This document shows positions 54,497-62,032 of a stretch of 64,000 nt of DNA, piece by piece. Numbering within the stretch: the stretch's first letter is position 1; every line of letters starts with the position of its first letter. This DNA comes from JAIVJZ01 sp035645695. Lineage in GTDB: Bacteria; Acidobacteriota; Blastocatellia; Pyrinomonadales; Pyrinomonadaceae. The stretch spans positions 92,103 to 156,102 of the forward strand of contig DASQMC010000083.1 in assembly GCA_035645695.1 (NCBI GenBank). Reading direction: 5' to 3'. The position numbers were made by a program, and so were the translations under genes. The notes under the pieces were generated by a model. That model was not told where the DNA came from. It was given only the letters and a program-made list of their open reading frames with translations, and made no database searches.

Positions 54497-55699
54497 ATGC
54501 CCGGTGCGCGCCCCGGCGAGGCGCTGCGCCTGACGGCGGACGGCTTCCGAGACGTTGCGGTTCTGGGAGATGTTTTGCAGGTCTTTGGTTTGGAGTCGCA
54601 ACAGGACGTTGATGGCGGTGGCGATGGGCGTGCGCGGGTTGCGCGCGAGGTTATGGATGACGGGATAGTTGCGCGCCCACGCGCGATTCTGTGCGATGAG
54701 GCGCAGCACTTCGTCGGAGACGGTGCGCATGGCGGAGATGCTTTCCACCTCTTTGTCGGTGATGCGCGGGTTGTTGATGACGCCTGTGGCGACCACCTTG
54801 TTCGAGTCGCGGATGAGAATGGAGCGCGCTTCGCGGTCGCCCTTCATGGCGAGTTTGACGCGATCCTTGACGTTCATCAACATCACGCGGCGGATGAGCG
54901 AGATGCGTTCGGGCGCAACTTCGCCTCCCTCTGCGTGTGTCTCGGCGATGATGCGTTCGAGGTTGGCGGCGCGCTGCTCCTCGGTCTCGGTGAAAAATTC
55001 CTCGATCCTTTCGAGCGGCAGCCAGGAGTCGTCTATGTCCGCGTCGGATACTTCGATGTGCTCCGCGAGAAGCCACGCGTCGTCGTAGGTTAAGCCCGAG
55101 GCCGTGCCGATGGACTCGGCCGACTCTACGAACTCGGCGGCGGCCGTCATGCCTCTGGCGCGCATCTCGTCCGCGACCTGCTGCGCGCCGCGCTCCTTCT
55201 CGAAAAACTCTCGTTTGGTTTCCTGCGCGCGTCGCTCGGCGTCGTTCGTGCGCGCGGGGTTCGAGAGCAACGCCTCGATGATCTGGGGGGCGCGTATGAG
55301 ACGCTGCTGGTTGACGGCGATCAGTTCGAGGAGCGAGCCGTCGGAGGTGGCGGAGGCCAAACGGGCGATGGCCTCGTCGGGCGTGGCGGCATTCAGCGTG
55401 ACGGCCTCGTGTACTTCTCTCTGCGCGCCGGTGCGATCCGCGAGGTAAGAGAGCACGGCGGGCGAAGTCCCGTTTGCAGCGGCGACGAGCGTCTCGGCGG
55501 TCTGCGCGTCGAGCGTTTCAACGGCGGCCTGCACTATCTCCTGATTCTCGTCGCCGCGCAGCGTCACCAGCACTTCCAGCAATTCGTCTCCTGCCAGCGG
55601 CAACAGCCCGCGCGCCGCCATCAGGCGCGCCGTCTGCGGAGCAGTGCCCGACACGATAGCCAGCACCACCGGGTTGGTGTAAGTAGTGTTTGCGCTCAT
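54494..55699 (-). CDS. Helical-repeat protein of unknown function
   Basis: 401 residues, soluble, no signal peptide. The sequence is built of short paired helices with recurring NP.TP/D..A...L spacings (IHNLARNPRTPIATAINVLL; TGVINNPRITDKEVESISAM; NISQNRNVSEAVRRQAQRLA). This is the look of HEAT or leucine-rich-variant solenoids. A charged middle part (YDDAWLLAEHIEVSDADIDD) interrupts it. A scaffold or regulator is plausible, but there is no direct evidence. The 3' end overlaps the repeat by three bases. Confidence 0.72.
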   Translation of the reverse strand: MSANTTYTNPVVLAIVSGTAPQTARLMAARGLLPLAGDELLEVLVTLRGDENQEIVQAAVETLDAQTAETLVAAANGTSPAVLSYLADRTGAQREVHEAVTLNAATPDEAIARLASATSDGSLLELIAVNQQRLIRAPQIIEALLSNPARTNDAERRAQETKREFFEKERGAQQVADEMRARGMTAAAEFVESAESIGTASGLTYDDAWLLAEHIEVSDADIDDSWLPLERIEEFFTETEEQRAANLERIIAETHAEGGEVAPERISLIRRVMLMNVKDRVKLAMKGDREARSILIRDSNKVVATGVINNPRITDKEVESISAMRTVSDEVLRLIAQNRAWARNYPVIHNLARNPRTPIATAINVLLRLQTKDLQNISQNRNVSEAVRRQAQRLAGARTGH

Positions 55700-55774
55700 A
55701 AAGTTTGTCGGCGAGCCGTGCGGCGCGCGGCGTCGAGGTTGACTAAAAACTGAACGCGCGTTCTTTTCGCGTCG

Positions 55775-56929
55775 TCAGCGGATGTTGAAATTATACTCGA
55801 TGATGATGAACTGCGAGACAGGCCGGCCATCTTTAGTGGCTGGCCTGAACTTGATCTTGCGCGCGGCATTGATCGCCGTTTCCGTCAACCCGCCTCCCAC
55901 ACCCTTCATGACGAGTATATGCCTGACGCCCCCGTCGAAAGAGAGCAGCATGCGGAGCCGCACGGTGCCGGTAATGCCGTTTTGTCGCGCTCGATCCGTG
56001 TAGAGCGGCTCGGGCTTCGACGTGATTTGCGCCTTCTCTGTAACGTCTGCGGCGGCGTAAACAGACGGCGCGTTGCTCCGAGCCGACGCATCCGCGTGCC
56101 AGCGCAGCGTCTCCGCCTGTTCGCGCAGACGCGCCGCGCCGGGCGTCGAGGGAGCCAACCTGAGATACTTCTCCACGCTTTCGGCCGCCTCCGTCAGCAT
56201 CTTGCCGTTTGCGGCTAGTTCCTCCGGCGAAAGCGGCGGCACAGGCTGTTTCAGCGCGCGATACTTCTCGCCTCTCGCGACAGTGGCGGCAGCATAGACT
56301 TCCAGCGTCGCTTCTGATTTCAAAAGTAACGCACCGGCAAAATTGGGATTGAGCCTCAAGGTCGCCTCGGCTTCGGCCAATGCTTTTGCGGCGAGGTTTT
56401 GACGCAGGGCGATTAACCCGAGCGTGTAATGCGCCTCGGCGTTCCTCGAATCAATGGCGACGGCGCGCATCGCGTAGCGTTCGGCTTCGGGCAACTTGTC
56501 CTCGTCGGCGAAGGTGTAAGCCATGCCGATATAGGCCTGGGGCATATTGGGGCTGAGCTTGAGCGTTTGCTCAAAGGCCTTGCGCGCGTCTTTCGACTTG
56601 CCTGCGCGAGTGGATGCGATGCCGAGATGCAGCCACGCTCCCACGTCGTTTTTACGTTGCTTGACCGCTCCGCGTAAAATCTCAATCGCTTCTTTGTAGT
56701 TGTTCTCGTTGTAGAGTTTTATAGCGCGCGCCGTGTCGGCCGATGCGAACGCCGTGGCGGCAGCAGCAGTGGCGGCGCTGGCTTGTTGCGCCGTCCTGCC
56801 CGCGCCTTCCTGCTGCTGTTGCTGCTCCGTAGCGTGCGCAGGGTTGCGCGTGCCTGTCCCGAACAGGCACGCGCCGACGAAGAGGATTTTCAGCAGAGTT
56901 GACCCGGACGACCGGCGGGGAAAGAACAT
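55775..56929 (-). CDS. TPR protein with TonB-like C-terminal domain
   Basis: 384 residues. N-terminal membrane or signal segment (LLKILFVGACLFGTGT), a Gln/Ala-rich linker, at least three TPR units from about 60 to 190 (IKLYNENNYKEAIEILRGAV, AWLHLGIASTRAGKSKDARK, YIGMAYTFADEDKLPEAERY), and a TonB C-terminal domain (EPLYTDRARQNGITGTVRLR, ETAINAARKIKFRPATKDG). TonB domains contact outer-membrane receptors; here the TPR part may add a protein-binding role. It starts at ATG 56929 with GAGGTGG upstream, 38 bases after secA. The open frame upstream of 56929 is antisense-like sequence over secA and is not counted. Confidence 0.82.
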   Translation of the reverse strand: MFFPRRSSGSTLLKILFVGACLFGTGTRNPAHATEQQQQQEGAGRTAQQASAATAAAATAFASADTARAIKLYNENNYKEAIEILRGAVKQRKNDVGAWLHLGIASTRAGKSKDARKAFEQTLKLSPNMPQAYIGMAYTFADEDKLPEAERYAMRAVAIDSRNAEAHYTLGLIALRQNLAAKALAEAEATLRLNPNFAGALLLKSEATLEVYAAATVARGEKYRALKQPVPPLSPEELAANGKMLTEAAESVEKYLRLAPSTPGAARLREQAETLRWHADASARSNAPSVYAAADVTEKAQITSKPEPLYTDRARQNGITGTVRLRMLLSFDGGVRHILVMKGVGGGLTETAINAARKIKFRPATKDGRPVSQFIIIEYNFNIR

Positions 56930-56967
56930 CACAAACCACCTCTGACGATAAAGCGTCCGGCGAGTGT

Positions 56968-59739
56968 TTACGCGCCGCAGCACTTCTTGGACTTTTTGCC
57001 CGAACCGCACGCGCACGGATCGTTCCTGCCCACTTTGGGTTGGTCGCGCGTGACGGTTCTGATCTTGCCCTCGTCCGTCCCGGCGGCGGCGGCTGTCTGG
57101 TTCGGCCCCGTGAAGGTCATCGAAGTGGGCGTGCGTTGTCGTTTTTGCTGCAACTGTTCGGGCGCTTGCTCGGCGACGACCTGCAAGTTGAAGAGCGAGC
57201 GGATCGTGTTCGTGTCGATGCGGTCGAGCATCGCCTGAAAGAGATCGAAACTCTGCTTCTTGTATTCGACGAGCGGGTCTTTCTGCCCGTAGCCGACGAG
57301 GCCGATGCCCTGCTTCAAATGGTCGAGCGAGAGAAGGTGATCCTTCCACTGCGCGTCGATGATGTTGAGCATGATGATGCGCTCGTAGGTGCGCATCGCT
57401 TCGCTGCCGATCTGCTCTTCTTTGGCGGCGTAGTTGGCCTTGAGTTTCTCCCAGATGGTCGCCTGAATCTCCTCGGACGTGGCCTGCTCGAAATCGATGC
57501 CTTCGTCTTCGGCGTTGAAGTCGAAGACGGTGAGCAGTTGGATGCGGTAGTTCTCCGTGTCCCAGTCTTCCGGCGCGACCGCGGGGTCGATGTATTGCTT
57601 CGACATGTCGAGGAGCAGATCATGCGCGACCCCGGTCTCGCCGAGCAGGTACTCGCGCTGGTCGGGTTGTTCCATCAACTGGCGGCGCAGGCCGTAGATC
57701 GTCTCGCGCTGCTTGTTCATCACGTCGTCGTATTGCAGGAGGTGTTTGCGCGACTCGAAGTTGCGCGCTTCGACCGACTTCTGCGCCGCCTCGATCCGTT
57801 TCGACACCATCCCCGATTCAATCGCGACGCCCTTCTCCATTCCGAGACGTTGCATCAACGCCTTAACTTTGTCGCCCGCGAAGATGCGCATGAGATCGTC
57901 TTCGAGCGAGAGGAAGAAACGGCTCGAACCGGGGTCGCCCTGGCGACCGGCGCGACCGCGCAACTGGTTGTCGATGCGTCGCGCCTCGTGCCGCTCCGTG
58001 CCGATGATGTGGAGGCCGCCTAAGGAAACCACTTCCTTGTGCTCGTCTTCGATGATTCGCTTGGCGCTCGCCAACGCCTCCTCGAACTGTTCCTCCGTGG
58101 CCTCGTCCGGGTCGATCTCCTCGCGCTTCAGAAACTCGCGCGCCATAAATTCTGGGTTGCCGCCGAGCAGGATGTCCGTGCCGCGACCGGCCATGTTGGT
58201 CGCAATCGTGATCATGCCTCTGCGCCCGGCCTGCGCCACGATCTCGGCCTCGCGGTCGTGATGCTTCGCGTTCAGGACGTTGTGCGGCACGTCTATCTTC
58301 TGTAGTTTGCGCGACAGCACTTCGGAGTTTTCGACCGAGACCGTGCCGACGAGCACGGGCTGCCCCTTCTCGTGGAGTTCTTTGATCTCTTCGGCCACGG
58401 CGTCCCACTTCTCGGGAAGCGTGCGGTAGATCAAATCCGAATGATCCGTGCGCACCATCGGGCGGTGCGTCGGGACGACAGCGACTTCGAGTTTGTAAGT
58501 GCCGTCGAACTCGGCGGCCTCCGTCTCGGCTGTGCCGGTCATGCCGGAGAGTTTTTCGTAGAGGCGGAAGTAGTTTTGCAGGGTGATGGTGGCGAGCGTC
58601 TGGTTCTCGCGCTCGATCTTGACGTTCTCTTTCGCCTCGACGGCCTGATGCAGGCCGTCCGACCAGCGACGACCGGGCATCGTGCGCCCCGTGAACTCGT
58701 CAACGATGATCACCTCGCCGTCTTTGACGAGGTAGTGATGATCGAGACGGTAGAGCGTGTGCGCTTTCAAAGCCTGTTCGACGCAGTGGAGCATCTCCAT
58801 GTTCGACGGGTCGTAGAGGTTGCCGACGCCGAGCAGGCGTTCGGCCTTGTCCACGCCTTCTTCCGTCAGGACGGCCGAATGCTGTTTCTCATCCACGAGA
58901 TAATCGCCCGTGATCTTCTTCTTGCCCGAACCGTCGTCCGTCTCCGTGCCCTTCTTCAAGTGCGGGATGATCGCATCGGCCTTGTAATACTTGTCGGTCG
59001 CTTCGTCGGACGCGCCCGAGATGATGAGCGGCGTGCGCGCCTCGTCGATCAGGATCGAATCGACCTCGTCGACGATGCCGTAGTAGTGGCCGCGCTGGAC
59101 GCAGGTGGCAAGGTCGAATTTCATGTTGTCGCGCAGGTAATCGAAGCCGAACTCGTTGTTCGTGCCGTAGGTGATGTCGGAGCCGTAGGCGTCCTTGCGC
59201 TCCCAATCGTCTAGGTCGTTCGTGATCGCGCCGACGGTGAGGCCGAGAAACTTGTAGATGCGTCCCATCCAATCGGCGTCGCGCGTGGCGAGATAGTCGT
59301 TGACCGTGACGACGTGGACGCCGCGACCCGTCAGGGCGTTCAAATATGCGGGGAGCGTCGCGACGAGCGTCTTGCCTTCGCCGGTGCGCATCTCGGCGAT
59401 CTTGCCCTGATGGAGCACCATGCCGCCGATAAGCTGCACGTCGAAGTGGCGCATGCCGGTCGAGCGCACGCTCGCCTCGCGCACGAGCGCAAAGGCTTCG
59501 GGCAAAATCTCGTTCAGGGCGTCCTGCTCGTGCTGCTTGCGCGTCTCGGGATTTTTCGCGTCGGCCACGGCACTCGCGACGAACTGTTTAAGTTCTTCCG
59601 TGCGGCGGCGCATGTCGTCGTCCGAGAGCCGCCTCACCTGCGGTTCGAGTTCGTTGATGCGCGCGACCGTGGGTTGCAGGCTCTTGATGTAACGCTGGTT
59701 GCTGCTGCCGAAAACTTTGGTCAGGAATTTATCAATCAT
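56968..59739 (-). CDS. secA: Preprotein translocase ATPase SecA
   Basis: 923 residues. Walker A MRTGEGKTLVATLPAYLNAL, DEVDSILIDEARTPL (DEAD-like box), TIATNMAGRGTDILLGGNP, GRAGRQGDPGSSRFFLSLED and the C-terminal zinc motif CACGSGKKSKKCCGA are all intact. SecA drives export of unfolded proteins through SecYEG. Slightly longer than Escherichia coli SecA (901), with some insertion in the linker. It would serve the many signal-peptide proteins here. Confidence 0.97.
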   Translation of the reverse strand: MIDKFLTKVFGSSNQRYIKSLQPTVARINELEPQVRRLSDDDMRRRTEELKQFVASAVADAKNPETRKQHEQDALNEILPEAFALVREASVRSTGMRHFDVQLIGGMVLHQGKIAEMRTGEGKTLVATLPAYLNALTGRGVHVVTVNDYLATRDADWMGRIYKFLGLTVGAITNDLDDWERKDAYGSDITYGTNNEFGFDYLRDNMKFDLATCVQRGHYYGIVDEVDSILIDEARTPLIISGASDEATDKYYKADAIIPHLKKGTETDDGSGKKKITGDYLVDEKQHSAVLTEEGVDKAERLLGVGNLYDPSNMEMLHCVEQALKAHTLYRLDHHYLVKDGEVIIVDEFTGRTMPGRRWSDGLHQAVEAKENVKIERENQTLATITLQNYFRLYEKLSGMTGTAETEAAEFDGTYKLEVAVVPTHRPMVRTDHSDLIYRTLPEKWDAVAEEIKELHEKGQPVLVGTVSVENSEVLSRKLQKIDVPHNVLNAKHHDREAEIVAQAGRRGMITIATNMAGRGTDILLGGNPEFMAREFLKREEIDPDEATEEQFEEALASAKRIIEDEHKEVVSLGGLHIIGTERHEARRIDNQLRGRAGRQGDPGSSRFFLSLEDDLMRIFAGDKVKALMQRLGMEKGVAIESGMVSKRIEAAQKSVEARNFESRKHLLQYDDVMNKQRETIYGLRRQLMEQPDQREYLLGETGVAHDLLLDMSKQYIDPAVAPEDWDTENYRIQLLTVFDFNAEDEGIDFEQATSEEIQATIWEKLKANYAAKEEQIGSEAMRTYERIIMLNIIDAQWKDHLLSLDHLKQGIGLVGYGQKDPLVEYKKQSFDLFQAMLDRIDTNTIRSLFNLQVVAEQAPEQLQQKRQRTPTSMTFTGPNQTAAAAGTDEGKIRTVTRDQPKVGRNDPCACGSGKKSKKCCGA

Positions 59740-59758
59740 GGTCTTGGAACTTTCTTTG

Positions 59759-59823
59759 GCATTCAGCCATCAGCCGTCAGCTATCAGCTTTTTGTTTTGG
59801 CTGACGACTGCCGGCTAACGGCC
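59759..59823 (+). repeat. Imperfect inverted repeat upstream of secA
   Basis: CAGCCATCAGCCGTCAGCTA is followed after a T-rich loop by GGCTGACGACTGCCGGCTAA. The units CATCAGC/CGTCAGC/TATCAGC are seven bases long, as in the other junction repeats. The 59740-59985 gap holds no gene. Confidence 0.5.
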
Positions 59824-59985
59824 GATTGCTCTTCTGAGAAACACGCGGCATGCTCATCAGCCGCACAGGGCACGTCTGCGCTACGGAGCGCAACATGCGA
59901 TTGTAAGTGAGCGGGTGGAATGGAGCAAGCGAGCCGCTTTTGCCCTTGTGGCATCCGGTGCGGCGCGCCGTGCGTCCGGCGTGTT

Positions 59986-60696
59986 TCAGGGAAGGGAGGT
60001 GTGCTGGCGGAGCAGGTTGCCGACCATCTCGCGCGTCATCTCAAGCTGCATGGTGAGCTGCTTGCCGTTCGCCGAGAAGGCCATGTTGTTCAGGATTTCG
60101 ACGCCCTCGCGCCCGCCGCGCCCGCTGAGACGCCCGAAGGCGACGAGCGCGTTGTAGTTTTGCGCCAACTGCGCGGCCTGCTCCGCCGAGTTGACGACCG
60201 CGTGGAGACGCGCGGACGCGCGCTCGTCCAGCCTGAGCCTGATCGTCAGGTGGCCTGCATCGGTCAGCGCGGAGAGCGCGCCGCTGTCGCTCAAGACCGC
60301 GACGAATTCTCGCGCTAAAGGCTGCCAATGACCGTTCGCGGCCGCAGTTTCGATGAATTTGAAGTCGCCGAGCGTGCCATCGGCGTTGCGTTCGGCTTCG
60401 AGCGTAAAATCGAAAACGTCCCGGCGGTTGAGTTCGCCGGCTTCGATCAGGTGCCGCGTCTTCGCCAGCAGGTCGCGGAACGGGCGCGCGTTGATCGGGC
60501 GAAACTCTTTAACTTCGGGAGCGGCGTTCTGCCGGTGAACATCCTGCCCGCCGCCTGTCTGCTGTGACAAAGCGGTCGGGGCGAGCGCGGCGCAGAGCAC
60601 GAGCGAGCCGACGACGGCGCGCACGAGGAGCGCCTGCCGCCGCTTGGCGGTCGCCGTGGGACGCTGGTGTCTCTGGCGTTGAGCCTTAACGTTCAT
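59986..60696 (-). CDS. Secreted/anchored protein, paralogue of the next TonB-like gene
   Basis: 236 residues from ATG 60696. A basic N-terminus and one hydrophobic segment (LLVRAVVGSLVLCAALAPTALS) act as a signal or anchor. The rest matches the C-terminal half of the 60749-61837 product in order and spacing (INARPFRDLLAKTRHLIEAGEL; FDFTLEAERNADGTLGDFKF; FVAVLSDSGALSALTDAGHL; QLTMQLEMTREMVGNLLRQ). The proline-rich and TonB-like N-terminal parts are missing. Function unknown. Confidence 0.75.
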   Translation of the reverse strand: MNVKAQRQRHQRPTATAKRRQALLVRAVVGSLVLCAALAPTALSQQTGGGQDVHRQNAAPEVKEFRPINARPFRDLLAKTRHLIEAGELNRRDVFDFTLEAERNADGTLGDFKFIETAAANGHWQPLAREFVAVLSDSGALSALTDAGHLTIRLRLDERASARLHAVVNSAEQAAQLAQNYNALVAFGRLSGRGGREGVEILNNMAFSANGKQLTMQLEMTREMVGNLLRQHTSLP

Positions 60697-60748
60697 CGTT
60701 CGGAATTTTAGCACAGCGACGGGACGCGTCGCCCGTCGCGCGAGCGCT

Positions 60749-61837
60749 CTAGCCGGGCGGAGGGGTGCCCGTGGTCGTAGCGGGCGTGGCCTCGTTCTTC
60801 TTGATCATCTTGGTGAGCAGGTCGCCCGCGGCCTTGCGGGGCATGTTGAATGTGAGCACGATCTGCTTGGCCTCCGAGGCTATCTGGACGCTCTTGAAGA
60901 TGGCCTCCTCGTCTTTGCCCTTCTTAGTTTGCGCGCCGATCCAGAGCAGCCCGTTGTAGCCGTTCGACATCATGGAGGCTTCGTCGGCGCTCGCCATCTC
61001 GGTCAGGACGCGCACGGAGACATCTTTGTCGTCGAGTTTCAACTTCATTTTGAGCTGACGCGTGCCCTTGAGGGCGGCGAGCACTTTGCTGTCGCTGATG
61101 GCGGCAATGAAGTCTTTCGACAACTGCACGAGTTTGGGGTTGCTCGCAGCCGCGCCCGTCACCACGACGTTCGTCAGACGACCGTCCTCCTGCCGGTCGG
61201 CCTCGACTTCCATCTCCAAATTGCCGGAGAGATCGATCTCCTTCGCGTCGCGCATCTCCTTGCCCTGCCTCAACAGGTCTGTGAACGGCTTCGTGTTGAT
61301 CGTCGGAAACTTCTCGACGTTCGCCTCCTTCGCGATGCGCTCGGCCTCTTCGGCCGTCTGGGGCGTCGCGGCGGGCGTCGGCGAAGCGCCGGGCGTGCCG
61401 GTCTCGTCGCCCGCCGCAGTAGCGGCAGCGTCCGGCGAAGGCGAGGCTTCGGGCGTGGGCTTCGGGGTCGATTTTACTTTGACCGGCTTCGGCAACTGTT
61501 GGGGCTGCGGCTGAAACTCCTGGATGAGTTGCGGCGCGTCGGGCGGGGGCAACTCGGTTTGCGAGAAGTAGCCCGGCGGGTAATAGAGTTTGTTGTCGGC
61601 GAAGTTGAGCATCACGTCGGCGCGCTGGCCGACGGCCGTTTTCGTATAATCTTCTTCGACGAAACGCAGGCCGGAGAGCGTGCTCGCCAGGCTGAACGTG
61701 TCGCGCACGGCCGGGACGTAGACGACGGAGGCGAGAAACAGCGCGTGCGCGGCGAGCGATGCGCCGAGCGTGCGCAGCATCCACGGCGTGCGCGTGTCCT
61801 GACTCAGCCTCTCGTGGGAGTCGAAAATTTCAGCCAT
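60749..61837 (-). CDS. TonB/TolA-like periplasmic-spanning protein
   Basis: 362 residues. A short cytoplasmic N-terminus, one membrane helix (TLGASLAAHALFLASVVYVP) and a long Pro-rich, Lys-containing spacer (PPDAPQLIQEFQPQPQQLP, PKPTPEASPSP) are followed by a globular domain from about 190 (INTKPFTDLLRQGKEMRDAK; DFIAAISDSKVLAALKGTRQ; QIVLTFNMPRKAAGDLLTKM). The architecture is that of energy-transducing TonB-type proteins, but the final domain is not a canonical TonB C-terminus. No ExbB/ExbD genes are in the window. Confidence 0.8.
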   Translation of the reverse strand: MAEIFDSHERLSQDTRTPWMLRTLGASLAAHALFLASVVYVPAVRDTFSLASTLSGLRFVEEDYTKTAVGQRADVMLNFADNKLYYPPGYFSQTELPPPDAPQLIQEFQPQPQQLPKPVKVKSTPKPTPEASPSPDAAATAAGDETGTPGASPTPAATPQTAEEAERIAKEANVEKFPTINTKPFTDLLRQGKEMRDAKEIDLSGNLEMEVEADRQEDGRLTNVVVTGAAASNPKLVQLSKDFIAAISDSKVLAALKGTRQLKMKLKLDDKDVSVRVLTEMASADEASMMSNGYNGLLWIGAQTKKGKDEEAIFKSVQIASEAKQIVLTFNMPRKAAGDLLTKMIKKNEATPATTTGTPPPG

Positions 61838-62032
61838 AGTTTTAAACGGGCGCGCGGCGCGCGGTTATTTATCAGGAACGCACACCGGCCTGCACTTTAT
61901 TAGACGCCGGGCGCGCCCCGAACGTTGCGAACTTTTACGGAGCGGCTAAAACCAAACATCATTATTAAGGGCATAAAAACTTAACACCACCCGCAACCAT
62001 TTCACAAAGCGCGTGGGGTACAATCACGAATC

